Shown here piece by piece: positions 10,773 to 21,564 of a DNA stretch of 64,000 bases. The notes beneath the pieces were generated by a model that saw nothing but the letters and a program-made list of their open reading frames with translations, made no database searches and was not told where the DNA came from. The stretch's first letter is position 1, and each line of letters opens with the position of its first letter. A program made the position numbers and the translations under genes. Source of the DNA: Chiridota heheva. Taxonomy: Eukaryota > Echinodermata > Holothuroidea > Apodida > Chiridotidae. The DNA is taken from the NCBI GenBank assembly GCA_020152595.1, contig JAIGNY010001477.1, forward strand, positions 626,001-690,000. Reading direction: 5' to 3'.

Positions 10773-12454
10773 ATTTTGTAATCAGAGAGGCTCCACCCTC
10801 ACCACGCCTGAAAATGTTACTCTCATCCTGGCGAAATGGTTTCACCAAGCCCAGCTCCAGTTCTGTGTTTTTCCCTGGTAGGGTGTTGGTAAACTGCATC
10901 TCCGCACGTTCGTGTCTTGCTTCTGCATGTGTTCTGCTCCTACAGCACGTCTGTACCCATCCCCTATCCTCTCCTTAGGTGTAAAGTTCATCTCTGTATT
11001 TTTAAGGAAAGTTGATTCGGAGGTTTGTTATATTTTTTTATTAGGAACTAAAGAAGGATGGTTGGGGATGGTGACCCCCATCCCTCCCAACCGTGCTAAA
11101 CATCTGAAATTTCCCCACGTTTGACATGGTCATCCACAGCATATGTTACAAGCAATGCATGCTAACAGTTTACATTTGACATAAGGAACTGGTTGGTTTA
11201 TTGCTACTGTTTAAAAATTTAGACGACCTGTAGCCAAAACTTGATGTACATGTAATTCTTCAAATTTATTTTTGAAGTCTGGGAAATGATGGGGAAGTCT
11301 TTTCCTGCTGGAATTTTATCAAGGGCATGGACAAGGGCTCAACAAAGTTTTGGTCAGAATTTGTTGGACCACTTCAAAGAATAATGATAGACATTTAAGA
11401 AACATAAGATTAACAGAAAAAAAATTACCAAGGTTACCTTGAATAAGCTGTTGATAGCTGCCTCTTCTGTGTTTCTTTCCTGTCAAAAATCTGATATTTT
11501 TGTATTTTAAGCCCAGTTTTGAACTTCCGCATAATCATTTTTATTTTGTTTCTTTTATGTATTGATAAGTAATTAACTTTTCATTTTTCATGCTCTTGTA
11601 AAGCACTTAGAGCTTTCTTTTAGAATAAGTGCTATATAAACTTAATTTAATAGTAATTAATAATGATAATAAAACATCGCAAAATTTGCATAAAATATGA
11701 AAATTGTTACATTGAAGTTTAACCAATTTTTGCTTGTACGGTTCTTTTTAAAAGATTTTAAAGTAATCGCTAATGTTGCATGTACACCTATATGTCCCTT
11801 TAATGTTTATTGAATGATAATTCCCGTAAGAATGATTGGCACACATGCAGGCAAAAGCCTGGTTAAAGTATACAAATTTTTATGTTATAACTTTGTTCTT
11901 CAATAACAATTTCAAATGCAAAAATCAATTTGATAAACAAATAGAGACATTTTGAGCAGAGAAATCGTGACTGAAATATTTTTACATACTTATTTCACTT
12001 TCCTTCCATGATGAATTGAAATAAGGACTGCATTTTGTAAACTATCTTTTGTAGCTTGCATCTCATTTTGCGCTATTTCTTGTGGTTGAATGATACCACC
12101 CCTACCCCATCCCCCTTCCCGCCAGCTTCTCAGTGTTGCATGTCTTCTTTGTCTTACTTTTCCCCCTTCAAAGAGACAATTTTTATCTAAGCAGTTAGAA
12201 AATTAGTCTCAGAAGAAATGTTATACCAGCATTCAGGTCATTCTGATGCTTACTGTTCCAGATAGTAAATGTTCATAGGACTTAAAGATTATTATCATAC
12301 TTGTATGCACCCTTTCACTTGTAGTCAAATCTAAACCATCATAGTAGCGAGACCTTTAATCAAAAGCAGTTAAATATTGACAGGCACAATCTCCGTATTG
12401 TATGCAAATTGTATTACGGGGCAACCTTGGTATTTTGTTTTGTAAATCCCTTGT
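10773..12454. other. intron, no gene seen; retroposon tail at about 11590-11670
   Basis: 'cttgtaaagcactta..gtgctatataaa' followed by TAATAATGATAATAA resembles the 3' end of the LINE at 37046-37611 (TAAAGCGC..GCGCTATATAAA then ATTATT). Nothing else is recognisable. Confidence 0.45.
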
Positions 12455-12740
12455 TTTTTTAATATCTTAACCAATTAAGACAAAAAGATTTTTAGCTGTT
12501 TTTTTTTTAATATCTTAACCAATTAAAACAAAAAGCTTTTTAGCTATTTTTTCTAAATATCTTAACCAATTAAAACAAAAAGCTTTTTAGCTGTTTTTTA
12601 ATAGTATTTTAACCAATTAAGACTCAAAAGCTTTTTAGCTTTTTTTTTTTTTTTAACATTTTAACCAATTAAAACAAAAAGCTTTTTAGCTGTTTTTTTA
12701 AATATCTTAACCAATTAAGACAAAGCTTTTTAGCTTTTTG
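12455..12740 (+). repeat. about 47-bp tandem repeat, 6 copies
   Basis: Each unit holds a T-tract, ATCTTAACCAATTAAAACAA and then AAAGCTTTTTAGCT, itself a short inverted repeat. Unit length varies through the T-tract. Confidence 0.92.
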
Positions 12741-12983
12741 AGTCTTTGCCATGCCTTCAACAAAATTCTAGCATAAATAAACTCTCCCATTATTTTCAGT
12801 AACTAAATTGAAAGAATTACATAAAGATTTGGAGATTTTTGCCCAGTCGTACTTTTTCAAATTTCACATAAGTTAAAAACTGATCAAACTTTGATCAGCC
12901 ACTCAGCTTTTTTTTTAAAACTGATCTGATCAAATGTTAAGACCCTTTCAACCAATATTGATATTGCTACGTATCCATAGACC

Positions 12984-13547
12984 TTTTAGTAGAGCACCAA
13001 TGCTAATGTTCCGTGACCAAATCAAAAGGTTTGAAAGTGTTTTTGACATGACTAAAGGATACTGAACAAATTGGCTTGGGCCACCCTCTTTAAAGTTCCG
13101 GGCATTTTTGGTAGGGGTCAATTAAGGTCAAACAGGTGTGAAAATTATAAAATATCCCAACCCTTTTAAGATGTATATCAAATTGCTAGTCCGGTCATAA
13201 GGAATCCAATAATGCATTGATTGTCCTATCTCCAAACTTTACTTATGGCCCTATGGTCAGAAGCATGAAAAGGTCAACAAACTTTTGGCTGGGGGTCAAA
13301 TTTACCACTAGGTCAAGATTGTCCAATTTGAATAATTTTGGAGTCTAATTATATGTTTTCTGACATGACAAATTCAACCGACCAACTTAAAACCATCAAA
13401 AGGGCCACCTTTAACTTGAAATTTCAAAATTATTTTTTTTTGGCGGCGATTTTGAAATTTCAATGACTTTTTGTGATTTTGGAATTTCAATGTCCTTTGT
13501 CCCCATGATTTGGTCATGGAACATTAGCATTGGCCCTCTACTATTTA
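12984..13547. mobile_element. MITE with about 45-bp inverted repeats
   Basis: The left arm 'TTTTAGTAGAGCACCAATGC' and 'TAATGTTCCGTGACCAAATC' is matched inverted by 'GATTTGGTCATGGAACATTA' and 'GCATTGGCCCTCTACTATTT' at 13507-13547. The interior is non-coding. Confidence 0.75.
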
Positions 13548-13550
13548 ATG

Positions 13551-13605
13551 GTAGACAGTAAAATGGTAGACAGTAAAATGGTAGACAGTAAAATGGTGGA
13601 TCGAT
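13551..13605 (+). repeat. 15-bp tandem repeat, about 3.5 copies
   Basis: The unit is GGTAGACAGTAAAAT; a short array at the edge of the preceding MITE. Confidence 0.9.
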
Positions 13606-13927
13606 TAGGAAATTCGTCACGATGGCTACACATTCAGCGCTACATGGATGGATACATGTAGAAATCTTTCAATGTTTATCTTCTTGCACCGTTTGTTACC
13701 TTGATACATCTCTGGCACTATATTGCTGATTGACATAACAACTGGTTTCAATCAATCAATCAATCAGTTACATCTGTTGTTTCTTATAAACTTTTTTAAA
13801 CTGATTTCATTCAAACATGGGATTCTCCCAGTGTAAGATTGGTCCAGTATGAACTGATGAATTTTGCGACATTATTTTTAAATAGTTTTCTGGAATTTGC
13901 TGATTCAGATTTGAAAAGGTCTATTGT

Positions 13928-15251
13928 GTAGTGCTCTTAATTTGCGATTAAATCACTAATCATTTAATCGCCAAAATTTGCGAGCGTTTAGCGATTAAAT
14001 GCAATCCCAAGCAATCTTTACCCAAAAATCGGTTTAAAAAATGAAATACATGACTTGTCCTTCTCCTTAAAAATTTGTTCCAACAAATCATAACCACAAA
14101 CTTACTGTAGCAAATAGGGAGACCACTTTATCTTAATTAAAATAACCACACAATAAGGACTTCATTCATTGCTAATATGATACTCAGCACCAACTTCCAC
14201 AACAACTAAGGTTTTCATAATGAAGAAACTAAAGAGGACAAATCTGACCCAACCTGGTTATTTATCAGGTCGGGTCTTACTGTTTGAAACTCTAAGGAGC
14301 AGAACAACTAATGAAAAAATCTTTGTAACATTTAATGAAAATTTTGTAAAACAAACAGCTCTCACACAAAGAGACCATGTATTTTCGGAAACCATATAGG
14401 CCAAGGATCTCACCAAAATGTAAATATGTCATAAAATTACCTGTAAGGCTGATCAAACTAGTTGAAAATATGGATCTTGGGATTAGATGACCTTTAAATA
14501 GGTGTAGAAGTACTATATTAGCAAGAAATGTTGCCGATATTGCTGAAGTGTAACTTCCCTGGTCTGACAGCTGCTGTTTCAGAATCATGTGTTAGTTTTT
14601 AAAGAGCCCCACCAATTAGTTGAATTTTGAGCTGTTCATGGTTCTAGCTCATACAATAGGCCACCCATATAGTATGTTTGCAATTGTTCTAAATATTTAC
14701 TAAAATATAGTATGTTTGCAATTGTTCTGAATATTTACTAAAATATAGTATGTTCGCAATTGTTCTAAATATTTACTAAAATATAGTATGTTCGCAATTG
14801 TTCTAAATATTAACCAAAATATAGTATGTTCGCCATTGTTCTAAATATTAACTAAAATATAGTATGTTCGCAATTGTTCTAAATATTAACCAAAATATAG
14901 TATGTTCGCCATTGTTCTAAACATTAAGTAAAATATAGTATGTTCGCAATTGTTCTAAATATTAACCAAAATATAGTATGTTCGCCATTGTTCTAAATAT
15001 TAACTAAAATATAGTATGTTTGCAGTTGTTCTAAATATTAACTAAAATATAGTATGTTCGCAATTGTTCTAAATATTAACTAAAATATAGTAGGTTCGCA
15101 ATTATTCTAAATATTAACTAAAATATAGTATGTTCGCAATTGTTCTAAATATTAACTAAAATATAGTATGTTCGCAATTGTTTTAAATATTTACCAAATG
15201 TTTGAAGTTGTGAGCGATTAGCGATTAACCACTAATTGTTAACAGCACTAC
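13928..15251. mobile_element. hAT-like element with an internal minisatellite
   Basis: The left end GTAGTGCTCTTAATTTGCGA and the inverted right end GTAGTGCTGTTAACAATTAG form terminal repeats, followed by subterminal 'gcgattaa' motifs near both ends. No transposase frame remains. I found no clear 8-bp target duplication, so the class is tentative. Confidence 0.6.
14667..15196 (+). repeat. 38-bp minisatellite, about 14 copies
   Basis: The unit begins TAGTATGTTCGCAATTGTTC and continues TAAATATTAACTAAAATA. It is strongly AT-rich, every unit holds the palindrome CAATTG or a near form, and it lies wholly inside the hAT-like element. Confidence 0.96.
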
Positions 15252-16177
15252 TGCTGTATCAAGGGCCGTCATTACTGTGTTGTATTATATTATGTGCATG
15301 CGTTTGTGCATCGTGAATGATTCCTTTGTTTTTACAGAGATATAATGTACATGGTTCTGTGAGTATAACCTGACTGTCATCCATGCAATGATTGGCTATG
15401 ATCTGAGTTGTTGTTGATTGGTTCAATGCTATTGCTGATCGTTATATTGCATTGCACCTATTACAATTGATAAGGTTGCCTCATGGCAAGACAGGGATAA
15501 GGCTTGAATTTTATTGTCAATAAAGTAAATGTACCTAGTGGCTTTGTGCCAGGGGTGGGGGAGGGTGCACTTTTACCAGTAATTTTCATTAATGTTACAT
15601 TTCCCCAATCATAAATTTGTGTATTTCCGCCCAGCCATTCCATCCAATATTTTTAACAGTTAAAATGCATATATGCAAATGTAGGTAACATTTTGCTCAT
15701 CGCCTTGTGCATGGGCTGGATTTTCCCATGGAGGGGGGAGGGAGGGGGGAGAAAAAAAAACCCCATGCCCTCCTTAATTCCTCCTTTGGGTCCTGGTGTA
15801 TAGCTGAAGTAAATTCTCCACCATTTCTGTATTTGTCAAAGTGAAGTTTTTGTTCCCTCTCAAGATAACATAGGTCTATGTTTCTGAAAAGCGATGTTGA
15901 AATGGGAGACATTCTTTGTTTAGTCTTTCAATATTTCCTGGCCTCAAATAAACACACCATGGACCCCTCCTTTAGATCAACCATTAATCTTTGGTACAAC
16001 ACTGAACATTTCTATAATGAAAATCATTTAATTTCTGTAATTGTAACCTTGAGTTTATTTCTTGTAATTGAAGTTGTCCGAGAAGTTTCCATGTGTAGGC
16101 AAATAGTTGTTTCTTTGCTTGTAACCAATTGCATTCTTGGTTGAGGGACCTGAGTACTCAGGGGAAGGGGGGGGAGT
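15252..16177. other. intron, no firm gene; possible microexon at 15338-15358
   Basis: Unique sequence apart from G-rich and A-rich runs. One 21-nt segment has exon-like borders and is discussed as a finding. Confidence 0.4.
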
Positions 16178-16976
16178 ACCATTAGTGTGCAAGAAACACA
16201 AGAGTAGTGGCATGTGGTTCACTTGTTTCTTGCACGCTAATGGTTATTGCATAACCGGTAGCAAGCAAAAAACAAGTGGGGCATGATATGATGTTCACTC
16301 TTCTCTCGCACATTAATGGTTATTGCATAACCTTTAGTGCATGAGACATGAGTTGGAGCATATGATGTTCACTCACTTCTTGCATGCTAAGGGTTATTGC
16401 ATAACCTGTAGCACGCAAGAAGTGAGTGAGGCATATGATGTTCACTCATTTCTTGCATGCTAAGGGTTATTGCATAACCTGTAGCACGCAAGAAGTGAGT
16501 GAGGCATATGATGTTCACTCATTTCTTGCATGCTAATGGTTATTGCATAACCTGTAGCAAGCAAGAAGTGAGTGAGGCATATGATGTTCACTCATTTCTT
16601 GCATGCTAATGGGTTGCATAACCTGTAGCAAGAAGTGAGTGAGGCATATGATGTTCACTCATTTCTTGCATGCTAAGGGTTATTGCATAACCTGTAGCAC
16701 GCAAGAAGTGAGTGAGGCATATGATGTTCACTCATTTCTTGCATGCTAATGGTTATTGCATAACCTGTAGCACGCAAGAAGTGAGTGAGGCATATGATGT
16801 TCACTCATTTCTTGCATGCTAAGGGTTATTGCATAACCTGTAGCACGCAAGAAGTGAGTGAGGCATATGATGTTCACTCATTTCTTGCATGCTAAGGGTT
16901 ATTGCATAACCTGTAGCACGCAAGAAGTGAGTGAGGCATATGATGTTCACTCATTTCTTGCATGCTAAGGGTTAAT
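16178..16976. repeat. 73-bp minisatellite of hairpin-forming units, about 11 copies
   Basis: Each unit is an imperfect palindrome: TCACTCATTTCTTGCATGCT, then GGTTATTGCATAACC (itself a perfect hairpin), then GTAGCACGCAAGAAGTGAGT. Period 73 is exact between successive GGGTTATTGC motifs (16391, 16464). Units at the left edge are diverged; the central ones are almost identical. Confidence 0.96.
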
Positions 16977-17095
16977 CATTAAAAAGAGGAAGAAACATGC
17001 ATGCTGGTGGTTGATGGACTTTGGTTGATTGGTCCAATGTTTTACGTACTCTAAAAACCTCTTAAACCTCATTAAAAAATATAAAAGAGAGGTTT

Positions 17096-17255
17096 GGTCT
17101 CGGTGGTGTTGCGGTCATAGCGTCAGCTTGGCAAGCTAGAGGTCCCGGGCTCAATCCCCGGTGGGTCTCCATTCACTAGTGCTCCACAACTGGTTTATCA
17201 AATGGTTGTGGACATCCTCTATGTATCTTTAACTGTTAAAAAGAGATGTAAAATA
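17096..17255 (+). mobile_element. tRNA-derived SINE family B, partial
   Basis: The tRNA-like head holds GTGGTGTTGCGGTCATAGCG and a B-box-like GGTCCCGGGCTCAATCCC. The following 'ccacaactggtttatcaaa..gtggacat' is shared with the minus-strand copy at 61776-62051. The would-be acceptor stem does not pair, so this is not a functional tRNA gene. It ends about 50 bp before an exon. Confidence 0.75.
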
Positions 17256-17308
17256 CCCATACTTACCTACCAGCCAAATTGACTTCACTTTGCTTGCTTT
17301 CTCTGCAG

Positions 17309-17461
17309 GAGTTTAATCGACACAGTCTATGCTCTGAGAGACCAAGTCAAGGATCTCGTGGGCGAGACCAAGACACTCAAGAAGGACCTGGAAGAAGAAC
17401 GCAAGGCAAGACGGAAACTGGAACTGTCTGTTCGCAAATCAATGAAGAGTATAGATTTTAA
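17309..17461 (+). CDS. coiled-coil exon of unrecognised protein (exon B)
   Basis: The acceptor is TTGCTTTCTCTGCAG; the donor is GATTTTAA|GTATGG. The exon is 153 nt: 1 nt, 50 codons and 2 nt. The peptide begins SLIDTVYALRDQVKDLVGET, continues KTLKKDLEEERKARRKLELS and ends VRKSMKSIDF. Leu/Val/Ile recur at heptad spacing with many Lys/Glu/Arg, typical of a parallel coiled coil. The pattern recalls the C-terminal coils of CIN85/CD2AP-type adaptors, but many unrelated proteins look alike, so I give no symbol. The phase agrees with exons A and C. Replacing one base to read the ATG frame at 17279 would destroy the heptads, so that frame is a shadow. Confidence 0.75.
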   Translation, partial: EFNRHSLCSERPSQGSRGRDQDTQEGPGRRTQGKTETGTVCSQINEEYRF

Positions 17462-17479
17462 GTATGGCATCCCAAATTT

Positions 17480-17676
17480 ATGACACCTGCCATGGATCGT
17501 GTCATCATTACATGACACCTGCCACGGATAGTGTCATCATTACATGACACCTGCCATGGATTGTGTCATTATTATATGGCACCTGCCATGGATTGTGTCA
17601 TTATTACATGACACCTGCCTATGGATCGTGTCATTATTACATGACACCTGCCTATGGATCGTGTCATTATTACATA
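17480..17676 (+). repeat. 32-bp minisatellite 19 bp after a 5' splice site, about 6 copies
   Basis: The unit is TGACACCTGCCATGGATCGT plus GTCATTATTACA. ATGACAC and GTGTCAT at its two ends are inverted repeats, so single units can fold into a hairpin. The array starts almost at the donor of exon B. Confidence 0.93.
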
Positions 17677-18605
17677 ATGTATCAATTACAAAATAATAAT
17701 TGGTATCAAGGTACACCATAGGTTCTACCCATTTTTTTCTTCAAAAATTTGACTTTTAATCTGGTTTTGCCTCTGCTCCTGTGAAGAGTACGTTGTCCCT
17801 TGGTAGGTCACTGGAAGGGTATACATTTGGTTTTAATGCAATATATTATGTTTAATCATAACAGGGATTATAAGAAATAGTTTAGTCCCTGGTTTCAGAC
17901 GAGATATCACATGAAATGTATCAACAAATCTTGAGAGCAGATTTGTAGAAAAGTATCAGAATGGAGAACGTGTAATCAGTCTTCAGTTGCTATGAGAAGG
18001 GGTAGTTTCTTCTTATTTAGGGAACTTGTGTTTGTGAAGATCCCTTCGAAAGATCTATTAAACAAGGTGGGTTTTGGGTTTTTTTTGCATGGTGTAGAGT
18101 AAGGTTTAAGGTGACTCGGGCAATATATGACCTTTGATATATGTTCCATTCGATCAATCGGGTGACTGAAATCCAATCTAAAATATTTTGGGATACCGAA
18201 CGGAATCAAATGCTTGGAAGGAAAGTCGGACTTTATAAAAAGGAAATAGCAGATTTGTTTTCCTTTTTTTCTTTTCTTTTCATTTTTTCATTTTTGTTTC
18301 AGTCCTGCTCAAGGTAGTATGCAAATTGAAGATGTTTTTGAAATGGTTCCTAATGTAACATTGTTTTTATTATTCACGATTACTCCTTTAAGGTTCCACT
18401 TGTCTATCATACTCCTTTAAATTTCCACTTGTCTATCATACTCCTTTAAGGTTCCACTTGTCTATCATATTAACAACGACATGAATTTACAACGATTTAT
18501 GTCCTTCTTGCTCCTGGTGGTAGCGCCATTCCTTTAGGCAGTTTTATTGTGTTCTATATGTACCCGGAAGTCGTGTATGAGTTTGCCACTAAGTACATGA
18601 ATGAA
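17677..18605. other. intron; 29-bp tandem repeat at 18381-18468, no gene seen
   Basis: Three copies of a 29-bp unit (TACTCCTTTAAGGTTCCACT..) stand at 18381-18468. The rest has no recognisable feature. Confidence 0.6.
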
Positions 18606-19131
18606 GAAAAGGATTAAGTTCAGGGGTCAAGCAAGTCCATCTTATGTGAAAGAAGACTTCAAAGAAACACAATGGTGAAGAGACCATTAAAAAAATGTAT
18701 TCCGTTAAGGAGATATTTAAGTTTAAAGTGTGGTATTATTTATGTAAAAACGACTGAAATCAGACTAGTTGTGATGTCACGCCTCATATTCCTGAAAGTC
18801 TTTATGTATTCTATTATATTGTGTTTTGTGATTTTGTGGCATAAAAACCATTGGATATGTCAGGAAAGTAGTAAAACAGAATCTTGTAGGGGTAATTATA
18901 ATTTACCTGAAGAAAGTTTTGAGGGAAAAAAAATCATACAAGTTAGTATAAAAAAGTAAAATTAATTTTCTTTAAAATACAAAAAGTAAAATTCATGAGA
19001 CAGAAGTTTAAACTTTTATATCTCCTTAACGGAATAAGATTTTGGCATGTTTTCTTCCCCATTTGGTTTTCTTTTTTCAAGTTCTCTTACATATAGCATA
19101 ATCTTGCTTCACCACTGAACTAATCCTTTAA
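18606..19131. mobile_element. TTAA MITE family A, full copy
   Basis: The left end has AGGATTAAGTTCAGGGGTCA, the right end 'ctgaactaatcctttaa'. Both arms hold ATTCCGTTAAGGAGATAT or its complement, and the centre has GTTGTGATGTCACG. The left TTAA is mutated. Confidence 0.85.
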
Positions 19132-19753
19132 GGGTGGTCATTTATGTCCATCCACCCACCAATTATAGAGGGTGTCCACCAACCATTAGAGGGATGGAAG
19201 AGGGGATGCTTTTAGTGCCAAGGGAGAGAGAAGTTAGCGGGAGCTTTGTCTTTGGAATATGTGTAATTGTTGGGGTGAACCAGAAGCAAAACAAAATTAC
19301 AGGAGTATTTTGATATACACTCCAGAATTTAGGATATATTGTAAATGAAATGGTCCAAGAAATAAGGCAAATTTGTTTTTTAATTTCTTTGTAAGGTGTA
19401 GGCTCTATGTATATCACAGGGATAAGATGGGTACTAAGATGGGTCCTTTCTGAAGGTTTTTTCATGTGTTTTGGTGCAAGCCTTTTAGATGAGGGTTTGG
19501 AGCCGTTGTAATTCATTAAAGAATATAAATATTCAGTATAATTTCAATATTTGCATATTCAAGATGATATTAATTTGCATATTCAGTATGATATAAATTT
19601 GCATAATTGGTTTATTTTCAGTCTTGTATGAATTAACCTCTCTAAGTTAAATGATTGACAGCATTTTCAACCAGTCACCGTATGAGTTTGCCTAGCAACA
19701 AAATCTGCATAAATATGCGGGGCAAAAATCCTACAAGGTACTGGTACAGTACA
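19132..19753. other. no gene seen
   Basis: Unique intron sequence; the open frame at 19163-19516 on the minus strand has no recognisable similarity. Confidence 0.4.
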
Positions 19754-20167
19754 GCTACAATCTTGGACAAAATACTTGAGACACTCACTATTTAAAAAAT
19801 TGAAATATATCAAAATATACAATCAATAGAATACCCCCATCTTCCCCCTGCCCCCTTGAATGTTGGACCATAATTTGTCTGCATTACCTTCTTCGAATGA
19901 ATGGTACTTATAAATCAACTATATATATGGCAATATTGCAATAGTAGGGGTGGGGAGGAATGCTTGGCGGTGTGGAGGAAGGCAAAGAGGTGAAAATAAA
20001 TTATAAATCATGCTCTTGACATCTATAAATAAACATTCCCCATGGTCCACAATAACCCAATAGATATATTTTATACGAAAAACAAAGAAGCAATTTTGAC
20101 AACAGATTGAACAGAAAACACAATTGGAATACTAAGTGTCTCAAGGAATTTAGTCCAAGATTGTAGC
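19754..20167. mobile_element. 414-bp inverted-repeat element
   Basis: The left end GCTACAATCTTGGACAAAAT and 'ACTTGAGACACT' is matched inverted by AGTGTCTCAAGGAATTTAGT and 'CCAAGATTGTAGC' at 20135-20167, an inverted repeat of about 33 bp. It is non-coding. The class is unknown. Confidence 0.78.
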
Positions 20168-20183
20168 CAGCAGTGCACGCACG

Positions 20184-20306
20184 CTCATGCAGCTCATGCA
20201 GTCAATGCAGCTCATGCAGTCAATGCAGCTCATGCAGTCAATGCAGCTCATGCAGTCAATGCAGCTCATGCAGTCAATGCAGTCAATGCAGCTCATGCAG
20301 TCAATG
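20184..20306. repeat. 18-bp minisatellite, about 7 copies
   Basis: The unit is CTCATGCAGTCAATGCAG. It abuts the end of the 414-bp inverted-repeat element. The minus-strand DCMSCI repeat frame is an artefact. Confidence 0.94.
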
Positions 20307-20769
20307 ATGCACAAAACAAAATTTCTACACACAGAAACTGAGTGACGACAAAATGGTAAACAAAAATTGCGCTTACGGGCCATCTACAGGCTCTGTTAAT
20401 CCGATTCCCATTACCCAGAACGATTAGTGAACGGAATTTTGTTTATTCCTTTTGCTAAAAACTCTTTAAAGATCCCGAGAAGTGCCACAGATGGATCAAA
20501 ACTTGCAGCAGGCCACATGAACATCTAAATGTCAATACGTTGGTCTTGCATGATTGCGGATTTGAGGTATATTTGCGCCACCTAGTTACTGCGCTGCTAT
20601 GGTCGGTGTGGCTTATTTTCTAATTCAGAGATGTCAATTGCTTGTGTGACTTTATAAGGATAGGTGTAGTAGATAATTATTATGATCTACAAAAGTATGG
20701 AGACAAAAAGATTTAGAGGCTGCTCAAAAAATGTATGTTTTGTTAAGGAGAGAGAATTGGGTAGATGTA
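20307..20769. other. no gene seen
   Basis: Unique intronic sequence. Confidence 0.4.
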
Positions 20770-21564
20770 GGGACGATTTGACAGGGTTCCCTGGAAGTGG
20801 TTGCTGGGACGATTTGACAGGGTTCCCTGGAAGTGGTTGCTGGGACGATTTGACAGGGTTTCCTGGAAGTGGTTGCTGGGACGATTTGACAGGGTTCCCT
20901 GGAAGTGGTTGCTGGGGCGATTTGTCAAGGTTCCCTGGAAGTGGTTGCTGAGACGATTTGTCAAGGTTCCCTGGAAGTGGTTGCTGGGACGATTTGACAG
21001 GGTTCCCTGGAAGTGGTTGCTGGGGTTCCTGGAGTGGTTTGATTTGTCAGGGTTCCTGGAAGTGGTTGCTGGGACAATTTGACAGGGTTCCTGGAAGTGG
21101 TTGCTGGGACGGTCAGGGCGAGTGGTTGCTCAGTGGTTGCTGGGATGATTTGTCAAGGTTCCCTGGAAGTGGTTGCTGGGACGATTTGACAGGGTTTCCT
21201 GGAAGTGGTTGCTGGGACGATTTGTCAGGGTTCCCTGGAAGTGGTTGCTGGGACGATTTGACAGGGTTTCCTGGAAGTGGTTGCTGGGGCGATTTGTCAA
21301 GGTTCCCTGGAAGTGGTTGCTGGGATGATTTGTCAAGGTTCCCTGGAAGTGGTTGCTGGGACGATTTGACAGGGTTTCCTGGAAGTGGTTGCTGGGACAA
21401 TTTGACAGGGTTCCCTGGAAGTGGTTGCTGGGGCGATTTGTCAAGGTTCCCTGGAAGTGGTTGCTGAGACGATTTGTCAAGGTTCCCTGGAAGTGGTTGC
21501 TGAGACGATTTGTCAAGGTTCCCTGGAAGTGGTTGCTGGGACGATTTGTCAAAGTTCCCTGGAA
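20770..21564. repeat. 36-bp minisatellite, about 22 copies
   Basis: The unit is GGGACGATTTGACAGGGTTC followed by CCTGGAAGTGGTTGCT. Variants (gacagg/gtcagg/gtcaagg, gggac/gagac/ggggc) are shared between groups of units, and a disturbed stretch at 21020-21130 has shortened units. Because 36 is a multiple of three it leaves long repeat frames on both strands; none has exon context. Confidence 0.96.

Noticed and set aside
17096-17170. Functional tRNA-Ala gene
   Set aside because: T-arm-like sequence and a TTGGCAA loop are present, but the 5' and 3' ends do not pair as an acceptor stem and the sequence continues into a SINE body.
18287-18314. 11-nt exon TCCTGCTCAAG between acceptor- and donor-like sites
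   Set aside because: It would break the frame between exons B and C, and such matches are common by chance.
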